Positions 1 to 6,856 are shown, numbered from the stretch's first letter. The stretch is DNA of 11,945 nt from DASZVN01 sp035547055 (GCA_035547055.1 DASZVN010000072.1:1-11945), one strand, 5' to 3'. The notes: generated from the sequence alone by a model not told the origin. Made by a program: numbers and translations.

Positions 1-528
1 CGGCAGGCGGTCGAGCGCCTGCTTCAGGCTCACGAGCCCTTTCCCGCCCTCGCGGTCGACCGCCACTGGACGCTGCTGGCCGCCAATTCGGCGATCGGCC
101 GCCTCATCGCCGGGTCCGACCCGGCGCTCCTGAAGCCGCCGGTGAACGTGCTCCGCCTGAGCCTGCATCCGGCCGGCCTCGCGCCGCGCATCGCCAATCT
201 CGCGGAGTGGCGCCAGCACCTCCTGCAGCGCCTCCGCCGCGAGGCCGATGCCACCGCGGACCCGGTGCTGGCCGCGCTCCTGGACGAGCTTCGGGACTAT
301 CCGGTCGCCGGCGCCGTGCGCGACCGCCGCCCGCCGCCCGCCGCGGAGGCCGGCGTGGTCGTGCCGCTCAGCCTCGTCACCGAGGCCGGCATCCTCAACC
401 TGATCTCGACGACGACGGTTTTCGGCACCGCGGCCGAGGTGACGCCGGCCGAGCTCGCGGTGGAATCGTTCTTCCCCGCCGACGCCGGCGCCACGACCAT
501 CCTCCGCCGCCTGGCGGAGGCGGCGTAA
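1..528 (+). CDS. MmyB-like HTH transcriptional regulator, C-terminal part (5' end outside window)
   Basis: The frame is open from base 1 to the TAA at 526-528, so only the last 175 residues are present. They match the MmyB-type ligand-binding domain that follows an XRE helix-turn-helix in many actinobacterial and proteobacterial regulators. The opening FPALAVDRHWTLLAAN is the typical start of the PAS-like fold. NVLRLSLHPAGLAPRI and the EWRQHLLQRLRRE helix follow. The end (ISTTTVFGTAAEVTPAEL, then ESFFPAD) is the family's closing block. The DNA-binding domain should lie just left of the window. Members bind a hydrophobic ligand, reported as fatty-acid-like in one structure, and control nearby genes. 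The target here is unknown. The next gene is on the same strand 91 nt away, so it is not evidently co-transcribed. Confidence 0.85.
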   Translation, partial: RQAVERLLQAHEPFPALAVDRHWTLLAANSAIGRLIAGSDPALLKPPVNVLRLSLHPAGLAPRIANLAEWRQHLLQRLRREADATADPVLAALLDELRDYPVAGAVRDRRPPPAAEAGVVVPLSLVTEAGILNLISTTTVFGTAAEVTPAELAVESFFPADAGATTILRRLAEAA

Positions 529-541
529 TCGGGTGGTCCGA

Positions 542-576
542 CGCCCGGGATTCTCCGTCCGGGGCGACGGTTTCTT
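542..576 (+). terminator. possible terminator after the MmyB-like gene
   Basis: CGCCCGG (542-548) can pair with CCGGGGCG (559-566) with one bulged G and a 10-nt loop. ACGG and then a short T-rich stretch (TTTCTT, 571-576) follow. It lies 14 nt after the stop codon. The T-tract is short and interrupted, so this is a weak intrinsic-terminator candidate. Confidence 0.3.
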
Positions 577-619
577 AAGCCCGCCCTGATATTTCCGCAG
601 CCGACGGAACAGGATCGGG

Positions 620-3151
620 ATGGTGCAGGCGAGCGAGCGGGCCGAGACGGCCGCATCCGCGCCCGCGGGCCTCGCGCGCGGCTGGGGGGCCCTGCGCGCG
701 TTCTTGAGCGACGACAGCCAGCGCGGCCGCACCCGCCGCCTGTTCGGCGCGACCGTCGTGCTTCGCGCCGTCAACGCCGCCCTCGCCTTCGCGCTCCAGA
801 TCGGCCTCGCCCGCTGGCTCGGCGGCGAGGACTACGGCGGCTACGTCTATGCCTGGGTCTGGCTGCTGGTGCTGAGCAATGTCGCCGGCATCGGCCTGCC
901 GAGCGCGGCACAGCGCTTCATTCCCGAATATGCCGGCCGCGGCGATGCCGCCGCTCTCCGCGGCTTCCTGCGCTGGGGCCGGCTCCTCGCCGTCGGCGTC
1001 GCCGCGGGCCTGACGCTCGTCGCGATCGCGGTGGTGTGGTTCGACCACGGGCTGGTCGAAGCCGCGATGCGCTGGCCGCTGGTGCTGGCGCTGGCCTGCC
1101 TGCCGGCGATGGTGCTGATGGACGTGCAGGACGGCATCGCCCGCTCCTACGACTGGGCCGATCTCGGCCTCGTGCCGACCTTCCTGGTGCGGCCGGTCCT
1201 GACGCTCCTCGCCCTCGCGGCCCTCGCGCTCTTCGCCGCGCCTGCGACCGCCGAGATCGCGATGGCGGCGACCCTCGCGGCGCTGTGGGCGACGGCGGCG
1301 TTCCACGCGCTCGCACTGAACCGCCGGCTCGCCGGCCGGGTCGGCCGCGGCGCCGTCCGTGCCGATCCGCGCGGCTGGCTCGCGGTGGCGCTGCCGGTCG
1401 TCGTCGTCGAGGGGTTCTATGCCCTCCTGACCTATACCGACGTCCTGGTGCTCGACCGCTTCGCCGATTCCGCCGAGGTCGGCATCTATTTCGCCGCCAC
1501 CAAGATCATGGCGGTGATGAGCTTCATCTATTTCGCAGCCGCGGCGTCGAGCGCGCACCGCTTCGCCCATTTCGCCGCGGCCGGCGATCGCGTCGGCCTC
1601 AGCCGCGCTGCCCATGCCGCGGCGCGGCGGACGTTCTGGCCCTCGCTCGGCCTCGCCATCGTCCTGATCGCGCTCGGCGAGCCGCTGCTCTGGCTGTTCG
1701 GCCCCGAGTTCGAGGCCGGCTTCGTGCTGCTCCCGGTGCTCGCGGTCGGCCTCCTCGCGCGCGCCGCGATCGGGCCGGCCGAGCGGCTCCTGTCGATGAC
1801 GGGCCAGCAGCGCGCCGGCGCCGTGGTCTATGGCGGCGTCTTCGTGCTCAACATGGCGCTCAACATCCTCCTGATCCCGCGGCTCGGCGCGCTCGGCGCT
1901 GCGACGGCGACGTCGCTCGCCTTCGTCGCCGAAACCGCCTGCCTGCACGCGATCGCGCGGCGCCGGCTCGGCCTCGACCTGTTCGTCTTCGCCGGCGGCG
2001 AAGCGGTGCGGCGGCCCGTGGTGGGCGGCATCGCGGTCGAGGATGTCGACGCCGCGGCGCTGGCGCGCCACCTCCCGGCCTGGGAGGCGCTCGCAGCCAA
2101 TGCCGTCGAGCCCAACGTGTTCTATGAGCCGGCGGTCGCGCTGCCGGCGCTCCGGCTCAGGCGCCACCGCGGCACCCGCGCCATCCTCGCCTGGTCTGCC
2201 GATGCGGGCGGCCGCCGGCTCGTCGGCCTGTGGCTCGTCCGCCGAAGCCGCTGGCGCTATCTCGTGCCGCTGCCGGTCGGCGTGGTGGTCCCGTCCTATG
2301 CGCCGTTCGCGACGCCGCTTCTCGACCGTGCCGCCGCCGACCGCGCCGCCGCCGCGCTGATCGCCGACGCCGCCGGCGCCGGGACCATGGCGCTGGCGGT
2401 GCCCTTCCTCGGTGCGGGGCCCGCCGCCTCGGCGCTGGCGCGGGCGGCCGCCGCGGCCGGGCTGCCGGCCCGCCGCTTCGCCGTGCACCACCGCGCCGCG
2501 CTCCGCCACGGCAGCGAAGCCAAGCTCGACCATCTCGTCCGCCACAAGACGGTCAAGGAGCTCGGCCGGCTGCGCCGGCGGCTCGGCGACGAGGGCATCG
2601 TCACGCTCGCGGTCGCCGCCCGGCCGGGCGAGGTCGAGCCGGCGCTCGAAGCCTTTCTCGGGCTCGAGCGCGCCGGCTGGAAGGGCCGCCGCGGCACCGC
2701 GCTCGCCGCCCGTGACGACGAAGGCGCCTTCGTCCGCGCCGCCGCCGCCGCGCTGGCGCCGCGGGGCGGCATGCGGGTCGTGCTGCTTCGGTGCGACGGC
2801 CGCCCGATCGCCGGCGCGATCGTGCTGGCGAGCCGCGGCCGCGCGTTCTATTTCAAGACCGCCTATGACGAGACCCTCGCCCGCTTCTCGCCCGGCACGC
2901 TGCTCACCCGCGAGCTGACCGCGCACCTCCTCGCCGATCCCGAGCTTCGCCTGACGGATTCGCTTGCCGTGCCGCGCCACCCGATGATCGAGCGGCTGTG
3001 GCCCGACCGCATCGAGATGTTCGACTGGCTGGTGGCGGCGCATCCCGAGGGCCCGTTGCCCTTCGCTCTCATCGCCGGATTGGAAGCCGCGCGCCGGGCT
3101 CTCCTCGATGCCATCCGCCCTTTGGCGCGGCTGCTCTACCGCCGTTTTTGA
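620..3151 (+). CDS. Fusion protein: Wzx-like oligosaccharide flippase + CelD/FemAB-like GNAT acyltransferase
   Basis: The protein has 843 residues. Residues 1 to about 458 form a polytopic membrane domain with about twelve hydrophobic segments. It has the layout of the polysaccharide-export flippases (MATE/MOP superfamily): an amphipathic basic start (QRGRTRRLFGATVVLRAVN), then ARWLGGEDYGGYVYAW, and later MTGQQRAGAVVYGGVFVLNM. Residues from about 465 to 843 are soluble and resemble the Acetyltransf_6 (CelD/BcsL, FemAB-like) GNAT domain: WEALAANAVEPNVFYEPA near 488, KELGRLRRRLGDEG near 646, then LGLERAGWKGRRGTAL, and FKTAYDETLARFSPGTLL near 744. Family knowledge suggests lipid-linked glycan export and acyl or aminoacyl transfer to sugars or peptides, at the inner membrane with the GNAT part probably cytoplasmic. 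The ATG at 620 has AGGA 5 nt upstream. I see no frameshift at the junction. No glycosyltransferases are adjacent, so the glycan is unknown. Confidence 0.85.
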   Translation: MVQASERAETAASAPAGLARGWGALRAFLSDDSQRGRTRRLFGATVVLRAVNAALAFALQIGLARWLGGEDYGGYVYAWVWLLVLSNVAGIGLPSAAQRFIPEYAGRGDAAALRGFLRWGRLLAVGVAAGLTLVAIAVVWFDHGLVEAAMRWPLVLALACLPAMVLMDVQDGIARSYDWADLGLVPTFLVRPVLTLLALAALALFAAPATAEIAMAATLAALWATAAFHALALNRRLAGRVGRGAVRADPRGWLAVALPVVVVEGFYALLTYTDVLVLDRFADSAEVGIYFAATKIMAVMSFIYFAAAASSAHRFAHFAAAGDRVGLSRAAHAAARRTFWPSLGLAIVLIALGEPLLWLFGPEFEAGFVLLPVLAVGLLARAAIGPAERLLSMTGQQRAGAVVYGGVFVLNMALNILLIPRLGALGAATATSLAFVAETACLHAIARRRLGLDLFVFAGGEAVRRPVVGGIAVEDVDAAALARHLPAWEALAANAVEPNVFYEPAVALPALRLRRHRGTRAILAWSADAGGRRLVGLWLVRRSRWRYLVPLPVGVVVPSYAPFATPLLDRAAADRAAAALIADAAGAGTMALAVPFLGAGPAASALARAAAAAGLPARRFAVHHRAALRHGSEAKLDHLVRHKTVKELGRLRRRLGDEGIVTLAVAARPGEVEPALEAFLGLERAGWKGRRGTALAARDDEGAFVRAAAAALAPRGGMRVVLLRCDGRPIAGAIVLASRGRAFYFKTAYDETLARFSPGTLLTRELTAHLLADPELRLTDSLAVPRHPMIERLWPDRIEMFDWLVAAHPEGPLPFALIAGLEAARRALLDAIRPLARLLYRRF

Positions 3152-3176
3152 CTCGCGGCGCAAGCTACGGGACTTC

Positions 3177-3204
3177 TTGCGAGAATCTGTATTGCGTGTA
3201 TCTT
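3177..3204 (+). promoter_or_regulatory. candidate sigma70-like promoter for hisE
   Basis: TTGCGA (3177-3182) and TATCTT (3199-3204) are separated by 16 nt. Each matches 4 of 6 consensus bases. They lie in the only noticeably AT-richer stretch of the left half. Initiation around 3211 would give a leader of about 37 nt before the hisE ATG. This promoter would also exclude the upstream in-frame TTG at 3203 as the start. Confidence 0.35.
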
Positions 3205-3247
3205 GAGACTAATAACTTCCTTAGGCTCCCGCGTCGCGACTTCTGCC

Positions 3248-3655
3248 ATGTCCCAGCCCATCGAAAACCTGTTCCAGCGCGTGGTCGGTGCCCGCAGCCT
3301 CAGTCCGGCGCAGTCCCGCACCGCCAAGCTGATGCAGGAAGGCATCGCCAAGATGGCGAAGAAGGTCGGCGAGGAGGCGGTCGAGGTTTCGCTCTGTGCC
3401 GTCGCCGGCGAGCATGAGGCCCTGGTCCGCGAAAGCGCCGATCTCCTCTACAACCTCGTCGTGCTCTGGGCCGGTGCCGGCGTTTCGCCGGACGAAATCT
3501 GGGCCGAGATGGCACGCCGCGAAGAGCTTCTCGGCATCGCCGAGAAGGTGCCGAAGTCGATCGCCCGCCGGGCCTTGGCCGGCGGGCCGCGCGGCCCTTC
3601 CGTCCGGTCGGCCGAGAGCGCCGTCGCCGCGGCCGCGATGCCGCAGAAGGCGTGA
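3248..3655 (+). CDS. hisE: Phosphoribosyl-ATP pyrophosphatase (HisE), standalone
   Basis: The enzyme hydrolyses phosphoribosyl-ATP to phosphoribosyl-AMP and pyrophosphate, the second step of histidine synthesis, in the cytoplasm. The protein has 135 residues. It carries the all-alpha NTP pyrophosphatase (MazG-like) metal motifs: KKVGEEAVEV at 38-47 (E42, E43, E46) and RESADLLYNL at 61-70 (E62, D65). These are followed by GIAEKVPKS, the usual end of the domain. Typical HisE is about 105-110 residues, so the last 30 or so, rich in Ala, Gly and Pro, are an extra tail. The ATG at 3248 is chosen because MSQPIENLFQ is where family members begin. No strong Shine-Dalgarno is visible. It is not beside other his genes. 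In several Hyphomicrobiales a HisE of this type coexists with one in the his operon, so this could be a second copy. HisE function is likely but not proved. Confidence 0.85.
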   Translation: MSQPIENLFQRVVGARSLSPAQSRTAKLMQEGIAKMAKKVGEEAVEVSLCAVAGEHEALVRESADLLYNLVVLWAGAGVSPDEIWAEMARREELLGIAEKVPKSIARRALAGGPRGPSVRSAESAVAAAAMPQKA

Positions 3656-3672
3656 ACGTCCTCACGTACCGG

Positions 3673-3768
3673 CCGTCATGGCCTGGCTTGTCCCGGCCAT
3701 CCACGACTCACTAAGGTTGCGGCCATCCGTAAACTCGTGGATGCCCGGCCTTGGGCCGGGCATGACGG
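3673..3768. repeat. Palindromic intergenic repeat (CCGTCATG...CATGACGG type), copy 1
   Basis: Arms 3673-3706 and 3735-3768 are imperfect inverted repeats, about 25 of 34 positions pairing by eye, with perfectly paired ends (CCGTCATG with CATGACGG; ATCCACGA with TCGTGGAT). A perfect inner hairpin lies within the right arm: GCCCGGCC, loop TTG, GGCCGGGC at 3743-3761. The element fills almost the whole hisE-ABC gap, and its right end abuts the Shine-Dalgarno of the next gene. A relative lies at 10403-10529. I recall this repeat style as common in Bradyrhizobium-like genomes. It shows no coding potential. Confidence 0.75.
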
Positions 3769-3777
3769 AGAAGGTCG

Positions 3778-4476
3778 ATGAGCCTGCTCGAGATCGAACG
3801 GCTCGAGGCGTTCTACGGCGATTTCCAGGCGCTGTTCGGGCTCGACCTGCGGGTCGAGGAGGGCGAGGTGGTGGCGGTGATCGGCGCGAACGGCGCCGGC
3901 AAGTCGACGCTCCTCGCCGCGATCACCGGCACGCTCGCCTCGAAGCGCGGCGCGATCCGCTTCGCCGGCGAGGACATCGCCGGCGAGCGCGCCGACCGCA
4001 TCGCCAAGCGCGGCATCGCGCTGGTGCCGGAAGGGCGGCGGCTGTTCCCCTCGCTCTCGGTCGAGGAGAACCTCCTGATCGGCGTGGCCGCCGGCCGCTC
4101 CGGACTGTGGACGCTGGAGCGGGTCTACGCGCTGTTCCCGATGCTGGCGAAGCTCCGGCGACAGTCCCCGACGCGCGTCTCGGGCGGCCAGCAGCAGATG
4201 GTCGCGATCGGCCGCGCGCTCCTGGCCAATCCGCGCCTCCTCCTCTGCGACGAGCTGTCGCTCGGCCTCGCGCCGGTCGTCATCAACGACATCTACGCCC
4301 GCTTCGGCGAGATCCGGGAGAGCGGCGTCTCGATCGTCCTGGTCGAGCAGGACGTCGTGCGCGCGAGCGGCGTGTCGGACCGGCTCTATTGCCTGCTCGA
4401 AGGCCGCATCAGCCTCGCCGGTGCCTCGGGCGGCTTCGGCGTCGAGGAGATCTCCCGCGCCTATTTCGGGACATAG
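3778..4476 (+). CDS. LivF-type ABC transporter ATP-binding protein (orphan copy)
   Basis: A 232-residue ATPase of the HAAT (branched-chain amino acid/amide) class that would energise import from the cytoplasmic face. Walker A is GANGAGKST (36-44), the LivF hallmark VPEGRRLFPSLSVEENL spans 83-99, the signature is VSGGQQQ (134-140), and Walker B is LLLCDE (154-159). LSLGLAP follows where DEPSLGLAP is commoner, so the usual proline is a leucine. The H-loop position reads VEQD, as is normal for LivF. The ATG at 3778 has GGAGAAGG 3-4 nt upstream. No permease, binding protein or LivG lies on this strand. The minus-strand operon has its own LivF (8922-9626), clearly different in sequence, so this protein probably serves another transporter or is a leftover of one. 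It converges on the amidohydrolase operon. Confidence 0.88.
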   Translation: MSLLEIERLEAFYGDFQALFGLDLRVEEGEVVAVIGANGAGKSTLLAAITGTLASKRGAIRFAGEDIAGERADRIAKRGIALVPEGRRLFPSLSVEENLLIGVAAGRSGLWTLERVYALFPMLAKLRRQSPTRVSGGQQQMVAIGRALLANPRLLLCDELSLGLAPVVINDIYARFGEIRESGVSIVLVEQDVVRASGVSDRLYCLLEGRISLAGASGGFGVEEISRAYFGT

Positions 4477-4486
4477 GGTGGCAGCG

Positions 4487-4612
4487 ATCCTCCCCCGTCG
4501 CAGGCGGGGGAGGGGGACCATGCGAAGCATGGTGGAGGGGGCGCGGCGCGTACCTGGAAGGCCCCCTCCGGCTCGCTGCGCTCGCCACCTCCCCCGTTTC
4601 ACGGGGGGAGGA
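4487..4612. repeat. Multi-hairpin GC-rich repeat between convergent genes (order A-B)
   Basis: This block fills the 149-nt gap between two convergent stop codons. Hairpins in order: CCTCCCCCG/CGGGGGAGG (4489-4497 with 4505-4513); ACCATGC-GAA-GCATGGT (4517-4533, perfect); GGAGGGGGC (4534-4542) with GCCCCCTCC (4561-4569); and CCTCCCCCGT/ACGGGGGGAGG (4588-4597 with 4601-4611, one extra G). Unit A (4504-4542) and unit B (4561-4592) recur with one mismatch each in the 8734-8915 element, but in the opposite order. No T-tract follows any stem. It may still stop or stabilise both transcripts, which is inference. Confidence 0.8.
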
Positions 4613-4625
4613 TGCACGCCGGCGG

Positions 4626-5735
4626 TTATGCCACCCCGTAGAGCGCCCGGGCGTTGTCGCGGAAGATCATCTTGCGCTCGGTCTCGCCGAGCCGTGTCTT
4701 GAAGGCGAACTTCGGGTCGTCGAAGTCCCAGTGCGGGTAGTCGGTCGAGAACAGGATGCGGTCCCAGCCGAGCCATTCCATCATGTCGGCGAGGTAGCTC
4801 GGGTCGGCCGGCTCGTCGACCGGCTGGGTCGTGAACCAGATGTGCTCGCGCACATATTCCGACGGCGCGCGCTTCAGGTGCGGCACCTCGGATTTGAGGA
4901 TCTTCCAGTTCTTGTCCATCCGCCAGCACAGCGACGGGCACCACACGAAGCCGCCCTCGATCAGGACCAGCTTGAGGCGGGGGAACTGCTCGAACACGCC
5001 CTCCAGCACGAAGCTCATCACCAGGGCCTGCATCGCCTCGGAGGTGAGGTGATGGTCCTCGATGTAGAACGAGTGCCAGCCGAGATTGGACGGCGGGCGG
5101 CCGCTGAAGCCGCCGACATGGATGCCGATCGGCATGCCGTGCGCCTCGGCGGCCTCGTAGACCGGCCAGTAGCGCTTGCGGCCGAGCGGCTCGATGCCGC
5201 GCGGCGACAGGCCGACCTGGACGAAATGCGGGCTGCCGGCATGGCGCTCGATCTCGACGATGGCCGCGGCAGGGTCCTCCTGCGGCACGATCAGCGAGCC
5301 CTTCAGCCGCGGCTCGGGCTCGCACCAGGTCGCGACCTGCCAGTCGTTGACCGCGGAGGCCAGCGCCACGCCGAGCTCGATGTTGCGCTGGTTGATCGCC
5401 TGCGGCCGCATCGGCTGGAGCACGCCGAGCTCGATATTGTTGGGGTCGAGGTGCTGCTCCTGCATGAAGGCGAGGTCGGAGCCCGGCGCGCCGCCGTTCG
5501 GCGGCCGCGAGTCCAGCCGGTTGCCGCCGTCGCGGCCCCAGCGCGGGTACGACATGGCGGCGGCGAAGGCCTGCGGCACCGGCACGCCGAAGGTCTCGAT
5601 GTGGCGATGCCAGCGCTCGTCGAGATAGGGGTAGAGCGCCGACAGGCGGTTCATCGTCGGATGGATGTCGCAATCGACGATGCCGACCTTGACCTCGCGC
5701 CTCGTGACCGGGCGCTCCAGGACGTCCATGCTCAT
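4626..5735 (-). CDS. Amidohydrolase-2 family (ACMSD/decarboxylase-like) metal-dependent enzyme, paralogue 1
   Basis: 369 residues of the TIM-barrel amidohydrolase_2 family (PF04909), which includes ACMSD, gamma-resorcylate and 5-carboxyvanillate decarboxylases and some hydrolases. The barrel opens with VDCDIHP (20-26), where an Asp-x-His pair (D23, H25) stands in for the classical His-x-His. Further likely metal or catalytic residues are H206 (GIHVGG), the H228-H229 pair (IEDHH), E260 (LIEGGFVW) and D332 (FSTDYPHWDFDDP). The C-terminal NARALYG block is typical. There is no signal peptide, so it is cytoplasmic. The ATG at 5735 is preceded by AGGAGG with 9-nt spacing, inside the end of paralogue 2, whose stop is 4 nt upstream. 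As the last gene of the importer operon it probably acts on the imported compound. A decarboxylase of an aromatic or unsaturated acid is the leading guess; the substrate is unknown. Confidence 0.85.
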   Translation of the reverse strand: MSMDVLERPVTRREVKVGIVDCDIHPTMNRLSALYPYLDERWHRHIETFGVPVPQAFAAAMSYPRWGRDGGNRLDSRPPNGGAPGSDLAFMQEQHLDPNNIELGVLQPMRPQAINQRNIELGVALASAVNDWQVATWCEPEPRLKGSLIVPQEDPAAAIVEIERHAGSPHFVQVGLSPRGIEPLGRKRYWPVYEAAEAHGMPIGIHVGGFSGRPPSNLGWHSFYIEDHHLTSEAMQALVMSFVLEGVFEQFPRLKLVLIEGGFVWCPSLCWRMDKNWKILKSEVPHLKRAPSEYVREHIWFTTQPVDEPADPSYLADMMEWLGWDRILFSTDYPHWDFDDPKFAFKTRLGETERKMIFRDNARALYGVA

Positions 5736-5739
5736 CGCG

Positions 5740-6798
5740 TCAGTCCTCCTGAAGCCTAAGATAGGTGGCGCGGGGGTTGTCGACCATGATCTTGCGGGCC
5801 AGCGCCGGGTCGAGCGCGTCGGGCAGCACCTCCTCGCCCTCGAACTGCCAGTGCGGATAGTCGGTCGAGAACAGCAGGATCTCGTCGGAATCGAGGTGCT
5901 CGACGACGCGCTGGAGCTGCTTCGCGGTCGGCGGCGCGTCGACCGGCTGGAGCGTCAGGCGGACCTGGCGCAGCACGGTCTCGCTCGGCGGCTCGTCGAC
6001 CCAGGGCACCTCGGCGCGGATGCCGCGCCAGGTCTTGTCGAAGCGCCACAGGAACGGCGGCAGCCACGTGAAGCCGGACTCGATCAGCACCACCTTCAGC
6101 TTCGGAAAGCGGCGGAACACGCCTTCGGTGACGAGGCTGAGGAGCTGGCCGGCGAAGGCCTGCTGGTTGGCGACGTAGTCCTGGATGAAATGGCTCGGCC
6201 AGCCGAGCGCCGTCGTGGGATTGCGCCCGGTCGAGCCGGCATGGATGCCGATCGGGAGGCCATGGCGCTCGGCGGTCTGGTAGATCGGCCAGTAGCTGCG
6301 CTTGCCGAGCGGGCGCTCGGCCATCGCCAGCATCAGCACCTGAACGAAGCGGCGATCCTGGGCGCGTCGCTCGATCTCCTCGACCGCAAGCTCGGCGTTC
6401 TCGAACGGCACCACGATCGAGGCGCGGAGCCTGGGATCGCGGTCCAGCCATTCGGCGGCGAGCCAGTCGTTGATCGCGCGGCAGAGCGCGGCGGCGAAGT
6501 CGTCGTTCACCATCGCCGGGGCGCCGTGGACGACGTTGCAGATCGCCCGCCGCGTGCCGAAGCCGTCGAGCGCCTGGCGCTGCAGCAGGGCGAAATCGGT
6601 GCCGGGGCGGTTGTTCTCGGGCCGCCAGTCGGGGCGGCCGGAGATGGCGACCGCGGGCGGGTAGCTCGCGAGCGTGAGGTCGCCGACCATGCGGTTCGGC
6701 ACCATCTCGCGCCAATAGTCGTCGAGATAGGGCAGGAGCACGTCGGTCGTCGGCAGCGCCGGGTGGATGTCGCAGTCGATCGCCTGGGAAAAATCCAA
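5740..6798 (-). CDS. Amidohydrolase-2 family (ACMSD/decarboxylase-like) metal-dependent enzyme, paralogue 2
   Basis: 352 residues, clearly homologous to its downstream neighbour along the whole length. IDCDIHP (7-13) gives D10 and H12. H186 (GIHAGS), E240 (LIESGFTW) and D313 (FSTDYPHWQFE) complete the likely metal site. Where paralogue 1 has D227-H228-H229, this protein has D207-Y208-V209, so one possible catalytic histidine is absent. The start is TTG at 6798, supported by a GGAGG 5 nt upstream. The next in-frame ATG lies after the IDCDIHP motif and would remove a metal ligand. The gene follows livM by 58 nt and ends 4 nt before paralogue 1. Tight pairing suggests the two products work on the same compound, perhaps as a hetero-oligomer, which is inference. 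A stem that could hide its Shine-Dalgarno is described separately. Confidence 0.84.
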   Translation of the reverse strand: MDFSQAIDCDIHPALPTTDVLLPYLDDYWREMVPNRMVGDLTLASYPPAVAISGRPDWRPENNRPGTDFALLQRQALDGFGTRRAICNVVHGAPAMVNDDFAAALCRAINDWLAAEWLDRDPRLRASIVVPFENAELAVEEIERRAQDRRFVQVLMLAMAERPLGKRSYWPIYQTAERHGLPIGIHAGSTGRNPTTALGWPSHFIQDYVANQQAFAGQLLSLVTEGVFRRFPKLKVVLIESGFTWLPPFLWRFDKTWRGIRAEVPWVDEPPSETVLRQVRLTLQPVDAPPTAKQLQRVVEHLDSDEILLFSTDYPHWQFEGEEVLPDALDPALARKIMVDNPRATYLRLQED

Positions 6799-6802
6799 GC
6801 CT

Positions 6803-6851
6803 GCCTCCGCGAGAAGGGTGCGAGGCGGCCCTTATAGGCGGGCGCGGAGGC
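6803..6851 (-). promoter_or_regulatory. possible RBS-sequestering stem before the TTG-start amidohydrolase
   Basis: In the minus-strand transcript GCCUCCGC (6851-6844), a few bases after the livM stop codon, can pair perfectly with GCGGAGGC (6810-6803), which contains the GGAGG Shine-Dalgarno of the next gene. The loop is 33 nt. The pairing would limit initiation unless ribosomes finishing livM open it. It is a sequence-level prediction only. Confidence 0.4.
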
Positions 6852-6856
6852 GGAGG

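Noticed and set aside
575..3163. An 862-codon open frame on the minus strand fully opposite the flippase-acyltransferase gene
   Set aside because: Its translation is a low-complexity mix of Arg, Ala, Glu, Gly and Asp with no recognisable domain. Long antisense frames are expected in very GC-rich coding DNA, and the plus-strand protein has clear domains and membrane segments.
3159..3181. Inverted repeat CGCAAG/CTTGCG after the flippase stop codon as a terminator
   Set aside because: The stem is only 6 bp with an 11-nt loop and no following T-run, and it overlaps the proposed hisE promoter.
3203..3247. An upstream in-frame TTG start for hisE
   Set aside because: It overlaps the proposed -10 element and adds 15 residues not typical of the family. 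The ATG at 3248 fits the family start.
4487..4612. Classical intrinsic terminator between the convergent genes
   Set aside because: Stems are strong, but no T-tract follows on either strand, so I annotate a repeat and leave termination as a possibility.
3396..5759. A 787-codon plus-strand frame and a 665-codon minus-strand frame (3676-5673) across the LivF-amidohydrolase junction
   Set aside because: Both run through the repeat and the convergent stops, and their translations are Arg/Ala/Pro-rich or Asp/Gln/His-rich without domains. They are shadows of the LivF, HisE and amidohydrolase genes.
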